A stretch of 64,000 nt of DNA from Sphingomonas dokdonensis. GTDB lineage: Bacteria > Pseudomonadota > Alphaproteobacteria > Sphingomonadales > Sphingomonadaceae. Positions 42,144-52,129 of the stretch are shown piece after piece. Position 1 is the stretch's first letter. The number at the start of each line of letters is the position of its first letter. The notes below the pieces were generated by a model. The model saw nothing but the letters and a program-made list of their open reading frames with translations. It had not been told where the DNA came from and did not search any database. Position numbers and translations under genes: made by a program. The stretch lies in NCBI RefSeq assembly GCF_002197685.1, contig NZ_NBBI01000003.1:124001-188000 (forward strand), read 5' to 3'.

Positions 42144-43558
42144 TCGCGATCCACCCACGCGCGTTCGGCGTGGCGTCGCTCGCGGCCTTGCTTGCCGCCT
42201 GCACCCCGCCCGACACCGCACCGCAACTGACCGCAAAGGCGCCGGTCGACCTCGGCCTTACCGGCGCACCCATGCCGGCGATCGACCCGACCTGGTGGAC
42301 CGCATTCGGCGATCCGCAGCTGAACCGCGTCGTCACCGATGCGCTCGCCGGCAGCCCCGATCTCGACGCCGCGCTCGCGCGTGTCCGACAGGCGCAGGCC
42401 ACGCTTGGTCGCCAGGAGGCCAATCTTGGCCCGAACATCACCGGCGACGTGTCGGCGCAGGCCGCGCGTCTCTCGGGCCGCTACACTATCCCCCCGCCCT
42501 TTGCGGGCAGCATCCGCTTCCTGGGGTCGGCGCAGGCGAACCTGTCGTGGAACCTCGATCTCTTCGGCCGCCAGCGCGCTGCGATCGAGGGCGCGCGCGC
42601 CTCGCTCGCCGCCAGCGCCTATGACGCGGAGGCCGCACGACTGATGCTCGCCGGCTCGATCGTCACCACCTATGCCGAGGTCGCCCGCGCAGAACGGGTT
42701 GCGACGCTCGCCCGCCAGACCATCGCCACCCGTGAACAGGCGGTGCAGCTGGTCAATTCGCGCGTCCGCAACCAGCTGGCGAGCAAGCTCGACGTGCAGG
42801 CCGCCACCACGCTGCTGGCGCAGGCCCGCGTCGCGCTGACCCGCGCCGAGGCCGCCCGCATCCTCGCCGTCGACGCGCTCGCTGCGCTCGCCGGTCGCGG
42901 CACCGATTACGCGGCCACGATCGGCCAGACGCGCCTCGCCGCACCGACCAGCCTGCCGCTGCCGGCCTCGATCCCCGCCGACCTACTCGCCCGCCGCGCC
43001 GACATCGCCGCCGCCGCCGCGCGGGTCGATGCCGCCGCCGCCGGCCGCCAGGTCGCACGCCGCGCTTTTTACCCCAACGTCAATCTGATCGCGCTGGCCG
43101 GCCTTCAGGCGGTCGGCATCGGCAATTTCTTCAATCCCGACGCCGGCACCGCTGGCGCGGGCGGCGCGCTGAACCTGCCGATCTTTGACTCCGGCCGGCT
43201 GAAGGCCGATCTCGCCGGCGCCACCGCACAGGTCGATCTCGCGATCGCCGACTACAACCGCACCGTGGTCGGCGCGGTGCGCGAGGCGGCCGACGCGCTC
43301 GCCACCATCCGCGCCACCGAGGCGGAAGCGGCGGCGCAGGCGCAGGTGGTGCGCGGCTTTGCCGAAACCAATCGCCTGAACGCCGTGCGCATCAACGCCG
43401 GGCTCGATTCGCGCCTGACCGGCATCGATACCGACATTCGCCTGCTCGACGCCCAGCTCGCCGCCGCCACCCTCGCCGTCGATGCGCTCGCCGCCCGCGC
43501 GCGGCTGGCGCAGGCGCTCGGCGGCGGCTTTGATCCCTCCCGGAACCCTGCATCATGA
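42131..43558 (+). CDS. Outer-membrane efflux lipoprotein, NodT/OprM-type
   Basis: The 475-residue protein has a lipoprotein signal with lipobox ending in Cys (LAALLAAC), and TolC-fold repeats: PTWWTAFGDPQLNRVVTDAL and GRQVARRAFYPNVNLIALAG. It forms the outer-membrane channel for the pump encoded downstream. ATG 42131 overlaps the marR stop by 13 nt. The longer upstream frame is a shadow of marR. Confidence 0.9.
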   Translation: MRRLIAIHPRAFGVASLAALLAACTPPDTAPQLTAKAPVDLGLTGAPMPAIDPTWWTAFGDPQLNRVVTDALAGSPDLDAALARVRQAQATLGRQEANLGPNITGDVSAQAARLSGRYTIPPPFAGSIRFLGSAQANLSWNLDLFGRQRAAIEGARASLAASAYDAEAARLMLAGSIVTTYAEVARAERVATLARQTIATREQAVQLVNSRVRNQLASKLDVQAATTLLAQARVALTRAEAARILAVDALAALAGRGTDYAATIGQTRLAAPTSLPLPASIPADLLARRADIAAAAARVDAAAAGRQVARRAFYPNVNLIALAGLQAVGIGNFFNPDAGTAGAGGALNLPIFDSGRLKADLAGATAQVDLAIADYNRTVVGAVREAADALATIRATEAEAAAQAQVVRGFAETNRLNAVRINAGLDSRLTGIDTDIRLLDAQLAAATLAVDALAARARLAQALGGGFDPSRNPAS

Positions 43559-44709
43559 GCGATACCGCCGTTCCCACCCCGCCACCCGCCGGTCGCCCGG
43601 CGCTGCGCCGCCGGCTCCTGACCGGCCTGGCGATCGTCGTGGTCATCGGCATTGCGATCTGGGCCGTGTTCCACTTCCTGCTCGCCGCGCCCGAAGAGGA
43701 AACCGATGACGCCTATGTCGCCGGCGACGTCGTCGCGATCACCGCGCGCGATCCGGGCACGATCCTCGCCATCCATGCCGACAATACGCAATCTGTGAAG
43801 GCCGGACAGCCGCTGATCGACCTCGATCCACTGACCGCTGACGTGAACCTCGCCGCTGCCGAGGCCGATCTCGCCCGCGCCGTGCGCGGCACGCGCGCCG
43901 ATTTCTCGCGGGTTGGCGAAGCGAATGCCGCCGTCGTCCAGGCCGAGGCGCAGCTTTCCGCCGCCCAGGCCGATTACACCCGCCGCCGCGGCGCCGCCGC
44001 CGAGGGCGCCGTCTCGGGCGAGGAGCTCAGCCACGCCGCCGATCAGGTAAAGGTCGCCCGTGCCGCGCTGAACCTTGCGCGCAGCCGCCGCACCCAGGCG
44101 CAGAGCACCGTGGCCGGCACCGCCGTGAACACCAATCCCGCCGTGCTGTCGGCTATCGCCGCCTATCGCCGCGCCGCCATCATGCGCAGTCACATGCACA
44201 TCGTCGCACCGATCGACGGCGTCGTCGCGCAGCGCAACGCGCAGGTCGGTCAGCAGATCGCCGCCGGCACGCCGCTGATGGCGGTGGTGCCGCTCAATCG
44301 CCTGTGGGTCGACGCGAACTTCCGCGAAACGCAGCTCAAGGACCTGCGCATCGGCCAGCCCGCGACGGTGGTGGCGGACGCTTATGGCGATGACGTGGTG
44401 TATCACGGCCGCGTTGCGGGTCTGTCCGCCGGCAGCGGCAACGCCTTTGCACTCCTCCCGCCGCAGAACGCCAGCGGTAACTGGATCAAGATCGTGCAGC
44501 GCGTACCCGTGCGGATCACGCTCGACCCCAAGGAGCTGCGCGCCAATCCGCTGCGTGTCGGCCTCTCGGTGATGGCCAAGGTGGATACGGCAAACACCAG
44601 CGCACCGCGCCTCGCAGCGCCGGCGGCGCAGCCCTATCGCGGGAATGTGACGGAGGCGGATCCCGAAGTGGAGGCGAAGATCGCGCAGATCATCGCCGCG
44701 AACCGCTGA
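43555..44709 (+). CDS. emrA: EmrA/HlyD-family periplasmic adaptor
   Basis: This 384-residue membrane-fusion protein has a single transmembrane helix (LLTGLAIVVVIGIAIWAVFH), a lipoyl-type barrel starting TDDAYVAGDVVAITARDPG, an alpha-hairpin with Ala-rich repeats, and the barrel strand SHMHIVAPIDGVVAQRNAQV. It overlaps the channel gene by 4 nt (ATGA). It couples the DHA2 pump to the channel. Confidence 0.92.
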   Translation: MSDTAVPTPPPAGRPALRRRLLTGLAIVVVIGIAIWAVFHFLLAAPEEETDDAYVAGDVVAITARDPGTILAIHADNTQSVKAGQPLIDLDPLTADVNLAAAEADLARAVRGTRADFSRVGEANAAVVQAEAQLSAAQADYTRRRGAAAEGAVSGEELSHAADQVKVARAALNLARSRRTQAQSTVAGTAVNTNPAVLSAIAAYRRAAIMRSHMHIVAPIDGVVAQRNAQVGQQIAAGTPLMAVVPLNRLWVDANFRETQLKDLRIGQPATVVADAYGDDVVYHGRVAGLSAGSGNAFALLPPQNASGNWIKIVQRVPVRITLDPKELRANPLRVGLSVMAKVDTANTSAPRLAAPAAQPYRGNVTEADPEVEAKIAQIIAANR

Positions 44710-44759
44710 TCCGATGATCCGCTCGGCTCCCCGCTCCCTCGCATCGATGGAACGGCACG

Positions 44760-46337
44760 GTGGCTAGCGCCGCTGCCCCCGCGGGCGCCCGCGCAGGCGG
44801 CGCGCCCGCGCAGCCGCGCCCGCTGACCGGCGCGCGCCTCGGGCTGGTCGCTTTCGCGCTCGCGCTCGGCACCTTCATGATGGTGCTCGACACCACCATC
44901 GCCAACGTCTCCCTGCCGACGATCGCCGGTAATCTCGGCGTCAGCTCGGACAATTCGACCTGGATCGTCACCGCCTTTGCCGTCGCCAACGGTATATCGG
45001 TGCCGCTTACCGGCTGGCTCATGCGCCGCTTCGGCGTGGTGCGCACCTTTTGCACCTCGCTGGCGCTCTTCACGATCGCCTCGTTCCTGTGCGGCATCGC
45101 ATGGAGCTTGCCCTCGCTCATCATCTTCCGCGTCCTGCAGGGCGCCGTGTCGGGCCCGATGATGCCCGGCAGCCAGGCGTTGCTGATCTCCGTCTTCCCG
45201 CCCGAAAAGCGCGCCACCGCGCTCGGTATCTGGTCGATGACCACGCTTGTCGCGCCGATCATGGGGCCGATCTTGGGCGGCTACATCTCCGATAATTACC
45301 ATTGGAGCTGGATCTTCCTGATCAACGTGCCCTTCGGCTTCTTCACCATCGCGATCTGCTGGGCGAACCTGAAGGATCGCGAAACCCCGACGGCCAAGGT
45401 GCCGATCGACACCGTGGGCCTCGCCCTGCTGGTGCTATGGGTCGGCTCGCTCCAGGTGATGCTGGATCTCGGCAAGAACGCCGATTGGTTCAACGATCCG
45501 ATGATCGTCGTGCTGACGGTGATCGCCGGCGTCGGCTTCGTCGCCTGGCTGATCTGGGAGCTGACCGACGCCAATCCGATCGTCGACCTGTCGCTGTTCG
45601 CCAGCCGCAATTTCGCGATCGGCAACATCGCCTTTTGCCTCGGCTATGCGGTGTTCTTCGCGAACATCCTGCTGCTGCCGCTGTGGCTCCAGACCCAGCT
45701 TGGCTACACCGCCACCTGGGCCGGCCTGGTCGCGGCACCCAGCGGCGTCGTCGCGGTCCTGCTCACTCCCTTGAGTGCGCGGCTGTCGGGCAAGATCGAC
45801 GCGCGCATCCTCGCCAGCGTCGCATTCGTCGCCTTTGCGGTCAGCTATTGGATGCGCTCGGGCTACACGACCTACGCCGGCTTCTGGGACTTCGTGTTCC
45901 CGCTGCTGGTGCAAGGTATCGCCATGTCGACCTTCTTCCTGTCGATGCTCACCATCTCGCTTGATCGTATCCCGCCCGAGCGGTTGCCGTCCGCCACCGG
46001 CCTGTCGAACTTCACTCGCATCGTCGCGGGCGCCTTTGCCGCGTCGATCATCACCACCGCTTGGGATCGCCGCGAGGCGCTGCACCAGGGCCGCCTGTCC
46101 GAAGCGATCGGCACCAACGTGCCCTACCAGATGGCCAGCGAGGGGCTGATGAACCTCGGCATGAACGCGACGCAGGCGGCGGCGGTCATCACGCGCCAAA
46201 TGGTCGGCCAGGCCTATCTCCTCGCCTCGACCGACCTCTTCCGCCTGTCCGCCTATCTCAGCGCCGGGCTGCTGATCATCGTGTGGCTCTGCCGCCGCCC
46301 GTCGGCCAATGGAGCGGGGCCGGTCGCCGCCGACTGA
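44760..46337 (+). CDS. emrB: DHA2-family major facilitator (EmrB-type) drug pump
   Basis: The 525-residue pump has about 14 transmembrane segments. Motif A (GWLMRRFGVVRTFC) and motif B-like RVLQGAVSGPMMPGSQ support a drug:proton antiporter of the DHA2/EmrB group. It starts GTG 44760; an ATG frame at 44748 stops at once. With the adaptor and outer-membrane factor it forms a tripartite efflux pump under the MarR regulator. Substrates unknown. Confidence 0.92.
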   Translation: MASAAAPAGARAGGAPAQPRPLTGARLGLVAFALALGTFMMVLDTTIANVSLPTIAGNLGVSSDNSTWIVTAFAVANGISVPLTGWLMRRFGVVRTFCTSLALFTIASFLCGIAWSLPSLIIFRVLQGAVSGPMMPGSQALLISVFPPEKRATALGIWSMTTLVAPIMGPILGGYISDNYHWSWIFLINVPFGFFTIAICWANLKDRETPTAKVPIDTVGLALLVLWVGSLQVMLDLGKNADWFNDPMIVVLTVIAGVGFVAWLIWELTDANPIVDLSLFASRNFAIGNIAFCLGYAVFFANILLLPLWLQTQLGYTATWAGLVAAPSGVVAVLLTPLSARLSGKIDARILASVAFVAFAVSYWMRSGYTTYAGFWDFVFPLLVQGIAMSTFFLSMLTISLDRIPPERLPSATGLSNFTRIVAGAFAASIITTAWDRREALHQGRLSEAIGTNVPYQMASEGLMNLGMNATQAAAVITRQMVGQAYLLASTDLFRLSAYLSAGLLIIVWLCRRPSANGAGPVAAD

Positions 46338-46398
46338 GCCTTGCGTCCGCTCCCCCGCCAATTCATAGCGTGTTCCAAGAATAGGACGGGAGAGGGCC

Positions 46399-47529
46399 AT
46401 GGATCTGTCGCTCAGCGACGAGCAGGTGATGCTGCGTGACACGCTCACGCGCTATCTGGCGCAGAGCTTCGCATTCGACCCCCACCGCCCGCGCGACGCT
46501 GCCGCGCTGTGGCAGGCGCTCGGCCGCGATCTCGGCGTGCTCGGCGCGGCCCTGCCGGCAGAAGTCGGGGGCCTCGGCGGCGGCGCGGTCGAGGTGATGG
46601 TGGTCGCCGACGCGCTCGGCGAGGCGCTTGCTCCCGTGCCGTACATCGAAACCGCGGTGATCGCCGCCGGCCTGCTGAAACGCACGGGCGGCGAGCGCGC
46701 CGAGGCGCTGCTCCCGAACCTCGCCGACGGCAGCGTCCGCGCCGTTCTGGCCGCCGGGGAAGCGGACAGCCGGCAGGCATTGGAAGCCGTCGCCACCACC
46801 GCGCGGCGGAGCGGCGACGGCTGGACGCTCGATGGTGAAAAGGTCGTCGTGGCCGGCGCACCCGGCGCCGACTGGCTGCTCGTCACCGCCCGTACTTCGG
46901 GCGACACGCGCGACGTGCGCGGAGTGTCGCTGTTCCTCGTGCCCGCCGATGCCGATGGGCTGTCGCGGCACGATTATGCGCTGATCGACGGTCTGCCCGC
47001 CTCCGACCTGACGCTCGCCGGCGTGTCGCTGCCGGCCGATGCGCTGCTAGGCGACGAAGGCAGCGCGCTGCCGCTCCTTGAACAGGCGCGCGACGAGGGG
47101 ATCGCCGCCTTGTGCGCCGAGGCCGCCGGCCTCACCCGCAAGCTGCTGGGCGACACCGTCGCCTACACCAAGGAGCGCAAGCAGTTCGGCCAGCCGCTCG
47201 CCAGCTTCCAGGCGCTGCAGCATCGCATGGTGGACATGTATATCGCCGCCGAACAGGCGACCTCCGCCGCCTATCTTGCCGCGCTGCATGTCGATCACCC
47301 CGCCGATCAGCGCGCCCGCGCGGTCGCCGCGGCCAAGGCGACGGTGGCCGCCGCCGTCCGCTTCGTCGGGCAGAATGCGGTGCAGTTGCACGGGGGCATG
47401 GGCATGACCGACGAGCTTGCCGTCGGCCATTATTTCCGCCGCGCCACTGCGATCGAGCAGCAGTTCGGCGCTGCCGACCATCAGGCCAAGCGCTATGCTG
47501 CGTTGATGCGCGAAGACCTTGGCATCTGA
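46399..47529 (+). CDS. Acyl-CoA dehydrogenase family protein (FadE/ChsE-like)
   Basis: The 376-residue protein has the ACAD order (DLSLSDEQVMLRDTLTRYLAQ; DTVAYTKERKQFGQPLASFQALQHRMVDM; QNAVQLHGGMGMTDELAVGH). Its C-terminus ends in RRATAIEQQFGAADHQ rather than the IYEGT-type loop, as in the subunits that pair with another ACAD in steroid or branched-chain oxidation. A partner gene is not adjacent, so its activity as a homomer is uncertain. Confidence 0.85.
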   Translation: MDLSLSDEQVMLRDTLTRYLAQSFAFDPHRPRDAAALWQALGRDLGVLGAALPAEVGGLGGGAVEVMVVADALGEALAPVPYIETAVIAAGLLKRTGGERAEALLPNLADGSVRAVLAAGEADSRQALEAVATTARRSGDGWTLDGEKVVVAGAPGADWLLVTARTSGDTRDVRGVSLFLVPADADGLSRHDYALIDGLPASDLTLAGVSLPADALLGDEGSALPLLEQARDEGIAALCAEAAGLTRKLLGDTVAYTKERKQFGQPLASFQALQHRMVDMYIAAEQATSAAYLAALHVDHPADQRARAVAAAKATVAAAVRFVGQNAVQLHGGMGMTDELAVGHYFRRATAIEQQFGAADHQAKRYAALMREDLGI

Positions 47530-47563
47530 TCGGAAAGCAGAACCGTCCGCCACGATAGTATCG

Positions 47564-47589
47564 GGAACGCAAAGCACAGTCGAGCCGTT
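47564..47589 (+). promoter_or_regulatory. EcfG-type (general stress) promoter
   Basis: GGAAC (47564-47568), 17 nt, CGTT (47586-47589) matches the EcfG consensus exactly. It stands 37 nt before the ATG of the periplasmic protein at 47627. Confidence 0.8.
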
Positions 47590-47626
47590 CAGGTGATCCA
47601 GTTTTTCAAAAGCCGGAGTATGGCAG

Positions 47627-47932
47627 ATGAAGACCATGATCGCACTGGCTGTTGCCGGTACCGCTTTCGCAACGACTGCACAGGCCGACGTCCCCCGCTG
47701 GGTTTATAGCGACTCGAACTCGCATTATCTCGACTACAAGACCGATTTGAGCGAAGCACGGCGGGAGTTGCGCAGCGATCTGGCGCGCGCGAACGATCAG
47801 GCCGATCGCGTCGATGCCTGGGCCGAATATCGCCGCGAGGTCGCCGATGCCCAGCATGACTTCGAGAAGGAAATGGCCGAGCGCGGCATCACCGTGACGC
47901 GGCGCCCCAGCGTGTCCGTCGAACCCTATTGA
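47627..47932 (+). CDS. Small secreted hypothetical protein, probable stress target
   Basis: The 101-residue product has a signal peptide (IALAVAGTAFATTAQA) and a mature region rich in charged residues with heptad-like helices (SEARRELRSDLARANDQADR). I do not recognise a family. An exact EcfG promoter precedes it, so it is probably induced in the general stress response. It ends in a strong hairpin. Confidence 0.75.
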   Translation: MKTMIALAVAGTAFATTAQADVPRWVYSDSNSHYLDYKTDLSEARRELRSDLARANDQADRVDAWAEYRREVADAQHDFEKEMAERGITVTRRPSVSVEPY

Positions 47933-47945
47933 TCGACTGAAAGGA

Positions 47946-47974
47946 ACGGGCGGCTCGATAAACGAGCCGCCCGT
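47946..47974. terminator. Hairpin between convergent genes
   Basis: ACGGGCGGCTCG (47946-47957) pairs perfectly with CGAGCCGCCCGT (47963-47974) over a 5-nt loop, between the secreted protein gene and hslU. There is no T run on either side. Confidence 0.6.
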
Positions 47975-47983
47975 CCTCCGGGA

Positions 47984-49279
47984 TTACAGCACGAAGCGGC
48001 TGAGATCCGTGTTGCGCGCCACGCTGGCGAGATGCTGCTCGACGTAGGCCGCATCCACCGTCACCGAGCTGCCCGCGCGATCCTCGGCGTCGAAGCTCAC
48101 TTCCTCCAGCAGCTTTTCCATCACCGTCTGCAGCCGGCGGGCACCGATATTCTCGATCTCGCCATTCACTTCGGCCGCGATCCGCGCGACGGCGCGAATG
48201 CCATCCTCGGTGAAGTCGACGGTAACGCCCTCGGTCCCGATCAGCGCCTTGTACTGCGCGGGCAATGACGCCTTGGTGTCGGACAGGATGGCAACGAAAT
48301 CATCTTCCGTCAGGCCCTTCAGCTCGACACGGATCGGCAGGCGGCCCTGAAGCTCGGGCAACAGGTCGCTCGGCTTCGCGACATGGAAGGCGCCCGACGC
48401 GATGAACAGGATATGGTCCGTCTTCATCGGACCGTACTTGGTCGAAACCGTTGTGCCCTCGATCAGCGGCAGCAGGTCGCGCTGCACGCCCTCGCGGCTC
48501 ACCGAACCGCCGCGCACGTCGCTCACCGCGATCTTGTCGATCTCATCGAGGAAGACGATCCCGTTCGCCTCGGCATCGGCCAGCGCGACACGGCTCACCT
48601 CGTCCTGGTCGAGCCGCTTGTCGGCCTCTTCCTCGACCAGCTTTTCCCACGCCGCCGGCACCAGCAGCTTGCGCCGCTTGGTCTGCCCGCCGCCCAGCTT
48701 GCCGAACATCTCGCCAAGATTGATCATGCCCATCTGGCCGCCGCCGGGCATTTCGAACGGCATCTGCGGCGCGACCTGAAGCTCGAGCTCGATCTCGGTC
48801 TGGTCGAGATGCCCGTCGCGGAAGCGCTGGCGGAAGCTTTCGCGCGTGGCCTGGCTCGAATCCTTGCCGACCAAAGCATCGAGCAGCCGGTCCATCGCCG
48901 CTTCCTCGGCCTTGTCCTTCACCGCGTTGCGGCGGCGTTCCTTCTCCAGCCGCACTGCTTCCTCGACCAGGTCGCGCGCGATCTGCTCCACGTCGCGGCC
49001 GACATAGCCCACCTCTGTGAACTTGGTCGCTTCCACCTTCACGAACGGCGCATCGGCCAGCTTCGCCAGCCGGCGGCTGATCTCGGTCTTGCCGCAGCCG
49101 GTCGGCCCGATCATCAGGATGTTCTTCGGCGTCACCTCGTCGCGCAGATCGGGCGACAGCTTCTGCCGCCGCCAGCGGTTGCGCAGCGCGACGGCCACCG
49201 CACGCTTCGCGTCCTTCTGTCCGATGATATGTGCGTCGAGGGCGGCGACGATCGCCTTGGGGGTAAGTGTGTCCTGCAT
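47984..49279 (-). CDS. hslU: ATP-dependent protease ATPase subunit HslU
   Basis: HslU (431 residues) is the ClpX-like AAA+ unfoldase of the HslUV protease. Walker A is GPTGCGKTE and Walker [12 protein letters not shown]; the pore loop region is [20 protein letters not shown] and the C-terminus ends DLSRFVL, close to the usual DLSRYIL. The proteolytic subunit gene hslV, normally just upstream, is not here; the upstream gene is mutS (53 nt apart). HslU must be paired with HslV encoded elsewhere, if present. Confidence 0.95.
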   Translation of the reverse strand: MQDTLTPKAIVAALDAHIIGQKDAKRAVAVALRNRWRRQKLSPDLRDEVTPKNILMIGPTGCGKTEISRRLAKLADAPFVKVEATKFTEVGYVGRDVEQIARDLVEEAVRLEKERRRNAVKDKAEEAAMDRLLDALVGKDSSQATRESFRQRFRDGHLDQTEIELELQVAPQMPFEMPGGGQMGMINLGEMFGKLGGGQTKRRKLLVPAAWEKLVEEEADKRLDQDEVSRVALADAEANGIVFLDEIDKIAVSDVRGGSVSREGVQRDLLPLIEGTTVSTKYGPMKTDHILFIASGAFHVAKPSDLLPELQGRLPIRVELKGLTEDDFVAILSDTKASLPAQYKALIGTEGVTVDFTEDGIRAVARIAAEVNGEIENIGARRLQTVMEKLLEEVSFDAEDRAGSSVTVDAAYVEQHLASVARNTDLSRFVL

Positions 49280-49332
49280 CGCGGGCGCATATCGGGGCGC
49301 GGCGGCAGGGGATCAAGCGGGCGCGCGCGCCT

Positions 49333-51951
49333 TCACCCCTCCCGCACGATCCCCTTCAACCGATAGAGCTGGTCCAGCGCCTCGCGAGGGGAGAGCGCAT
49401 CGACGTCCAATTCCTCCACCGCTGCGCGCAGCGGATCGACTGTCTCCTCCGGCACAGCCGCCGCCGCGGCAAACAGCGGCAGGTCGTCCAGCCCCGCCGC
49501 CAGCCCGCCGGTCTTGGCGCGCCCCGCCTCCAGCTTCGCCAGCACCGCCTTCGCCCGCGCCACCGTCGCCGGCGGCATGCCCGCGAGCCGCGCGACGGCA
49601 AGGCCGTAGCTGCGATCCGCCGGCCCTTGGGCCAGCTCGTGCAGCAGCACCAGCTCGCCCTTCCACTCGCGCGCCCGCACATGGTGCAGCGACAGCGCGT
49701 CGCACCGCTCCGCCAGTCGCGTCAGCTCGTGGTAATGCGTCGCGAACAGGCAGCGGCAGCGATTGTCCTCATGGATCGCCTCCACCACTGCCCAGGCGAT
49801 GGCGAGCCCGTCATAGGTCGACGTGCCACGCCCCACCTCATCGAGGATGACGAAGCTCTGCGGCGTCGCCTGCGCCAGGATCGCCGCCGTCTCGACCATC
49901 TCGACCATGAAGGTCGATCGCCCGCGCGCCAGATTGTCCGATGCGCCCACGCGGCTGAACAGCCGATCGACCAGCCCCAGGGTCGCACTGGTCGCCGGCA
50001 CATAGCTTCCCGCCTGTGCCAGCACCGCGATCAGCGCGTTCTGCCGCAGGAACGTCGACTTGCCGCCCATGTTCGGACCCGTGACGAGCCACAGCCGCGA
50101 ACTTTCCGACAGCGTGCAATCATTGGCCACGAACCGCTCGCCGGTCTTCGCTACCGCTGCCTCCACCACCGGATGCCGCCCGCCGATGATTTCGAAGCAC
50201 GAATGCTCCACAAGGCTCGGCCGCGCCCAGCCCCCTTCCGCCGCGCGCTCCGCCAGCCCGGCGGCGACGTCCAGCCGCGCCAGTGCATCCGCCGTCGCCG
50301 CGATCGGCTCCGCGCGCGCCAGCGCGGCAGCGATCAGATCCTCGAGATGCGCCGCCTCCGCCGCCACCGCATGCGCGCCGGCCTGGGTCACCCGGCTCGC
50401 CACCTCGTGCAGCTCGGGCGCATTGAAGCGCACTGCCCCCGCCATCGTCTGGCGGTGCGTGAAGCCGCTGTCGGGCTTCATCAGCGCCTCGGCATTCTTC
50501 GCCGGCACCTCGACATGATAGCCAAGCACGTTGTTATGCCGGATCTTCAGGCCGTTGATCCCGGTCTCGGTGCGATAGCGCGCCTCCAGCGCCGCGATCG
50601 CCTTGCGCCCGCCCGATCCCGCATCCCGCAGATCGTCGAGCGCGGCGTCATACCCTTCCGCGATGAAGCCGCCGTTCGCCGCATCGATCGGCGGCATCGG
50701 CACCAGCGCGCGCTTCAGCAGGTCGATCAGCTCGCCATGCCCACGCAGCCGCGGCGTCAGTCGCGCCAGCAGGTCGCCGCCCGCGCCGTCCACCAGCTGC
50801 GCCGCGATCGATTGCAGCGTCTCGGCCAGCAGCCACGCGCCGTCCAGCCCGTCACGCAATTGCCCCAGATCGCGCGGGCTGCCTCGCCCGGCCACCAGCC
50901 GCCCGATCGCACGGCCGATATCGGGCAGCGCGCGCAACCGCTCGCGCAGCCGGGCGCGCAGGTCGCCGTCGTCGTGAAACAGCGTCACCAGCGCCAGCCG
51001 CGCCTCGATCGCTGCCTTGTCCATCAGCGGCGCACCGATGTCGGCCGCCAGCAGCCGTGCCCCCGCCCCGGTCACCGTGCGGTCCACCGCATCGAGCAGA
51101 CTGCCCTTGCGCGTGCCGCCGGCAGTGCAGGTCAGCTCCAGGCTCTCGCGCGTCGCGGCATCGATCGCCATCGCCTCGGCGCTGCGGCTGATCACCGGCG
51201 CGCGCAGGAACGGCAGCGTGCCCTTTCCATTATGGTCGAGGTACGCGATCAGCCCGCCCGCCGCGGCCAGCATCGCGCGATCGAACTGACCGAACCCGTC
51301 GAGCGTCGCCACGCCATGCAGGCGCTTCAACCGCTCTTCGCCCCGCGCACTGTCGAACTCGCCACGCGGCCGCCACACCGTCGCCGGCGCGTCGCTCCCC
51401 TCGGCCGCGACCACTTCCGCCGCCGCCAGCCGCGCGAGCTCCGCGCCCAGCGCGTGGGGCGAACAGGCGATCACCTCGAACCGCCCGGTCGACACGTCCG
51501 CCGCCGCGATCCCGACGCCGCCCGCCGCCTCGCCCACCGCAACGCACCAGTTCGCGGCGCGCGCATCCAGCAGCGCTTCTTCGGTCAGCGTCCCCGCGGT
51601 GACGAAGCGGATGATCGCGCGGTTCACCAGCGCCTTCGATCCGCGTGCCTTGCGCGCTTCCTCGGGGCTTTCGGTCTGCTCCGCGATCGCCACGCGATGC
51701 CCCGCCTTGATCAGCCGCTGGAGATACGCCGTCGCGGCATGCACCGGCACGCCGCACATCGGGATCTTCTCCCCGGCATGTTCGCCGCGCGCGGTCAGCG
51801 CGATGTCGAGCACCTGGCTCGCGATCCGCGCATCCTCGAAGAACAGCTCGAAGAAATCGCCCATGCGATAGAACAGCAGGCAATCGCCTGCTTCTTCCTT
51901 CAGCGCGAGATATTGCGCCATCATCGGCGTCGGAGCGGTTGGGTCGGCCAT
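49333..51951 (-). CDS. mutS: DNA mismatch repair protein MutS
   Basis: MutS (872 residues) recognises mismatches and small loops. The mismatch-binding FxE motif is in LFYRMGDFFELF, the connector and lever domains follow, and the C-terminal ATPase has Walker A GPNMGGKSTF and Walker B FVILDEVGRGTSTYDG. ATG 51951 gives MADPTAPTPMMAQYLALKEE, the family start. The longer frame to 52176 has no support. Nearby ogt is another repair gene on the opposite strand. Confidence 0.96.
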   Translation of the reverse strand: MADPTAPTPMMAQYLALKEEAGDCLLFYRMGDFFELFFEDARIASQVLDIALTARGEHAGEKIPMCGVPVHAATAYLQRLIKAGHRVAIAEQTESPEEARKARGSKALVNRAIIRFVTAGTLTEEALLDARAANWCVAVGEAAGGVGIAAADVSTGRFEVIACSPHALGAELARLAAAEVVAAEGSDAPATVWRPRGEFDSARGEERLKRLHGVATLDGFGQFDRAMLAAAGGLIAYLDHNGKGTLPFLRAPVISRSAEAMAIDAATRESLELTCTAGGTRKGSLLDAVDRTVTGAGARLLAADIGAPLMDKAAIEARLALVTLFHDDGDLRARLRERLRALPDIGRAIGRLVAGRGSPRDLGQLRDGLDGAWLLAETLQSIAAQLVDGAGGDLLARLTPRLRGHGELIDLLKRALVPMPPIDAANGGFIAEGYDAALDDLRDAGSGGRKAIAALEARYRTETGINGLKIRHNNVLGYHVEVPAKNAEALMKPDSGFTHRQTMAGAVRFNAPELHEVASRVTQAGAHAVAAEAAHLEDLIAAALARAEPIAATADALARLDVAAGLAERAAEGGWARPSLVEHSCFEIIGGRHPVVEAAVAKTGERFVANDCTLSESSRLWLVTGPNMGGKSTFLRQNALIAVLAQAGSYVPATSATLGLVDRLFSRVGASDNLARGRSTFMVEMVETAAILAQATPQSFVILDEVGRGTSTYDGLAIAWAVVEAIHEDNRCRCLFATHYHELTRLAERCDALSLHHVRAREWKGELVLLHELAQGPADRSYGLAVARLAGMPPATVARAKAVLAKLEAGRAKTGGLAAGLDDLPLFAAAAAVPEETVDPLRAAVEELDVDALSPREALDQLYRLKGIVREG

Positions 51952-52129
51952 GATTTTCCGGGTGTCGAAACGGATGAGGTGCTGATGCGGGCAGGCAGAC
52001 GTGGCGACGCCCGCCGGATCACCCCCGTCTAGCCAGACATGCCGCCGCTGACGAGGGGCGCTTTGGCCGCAAGCATCGGGACGCACGCTCGCCCGGCCGC
52101 TATTAGGGTCACGCCGAAGGAGCCACGCC

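Noticed and set aside
49267..52032. 921-codon plus-strand frame opposite mutS
   Set aside because: Antisense shadow of mutS, no recognisable domain.
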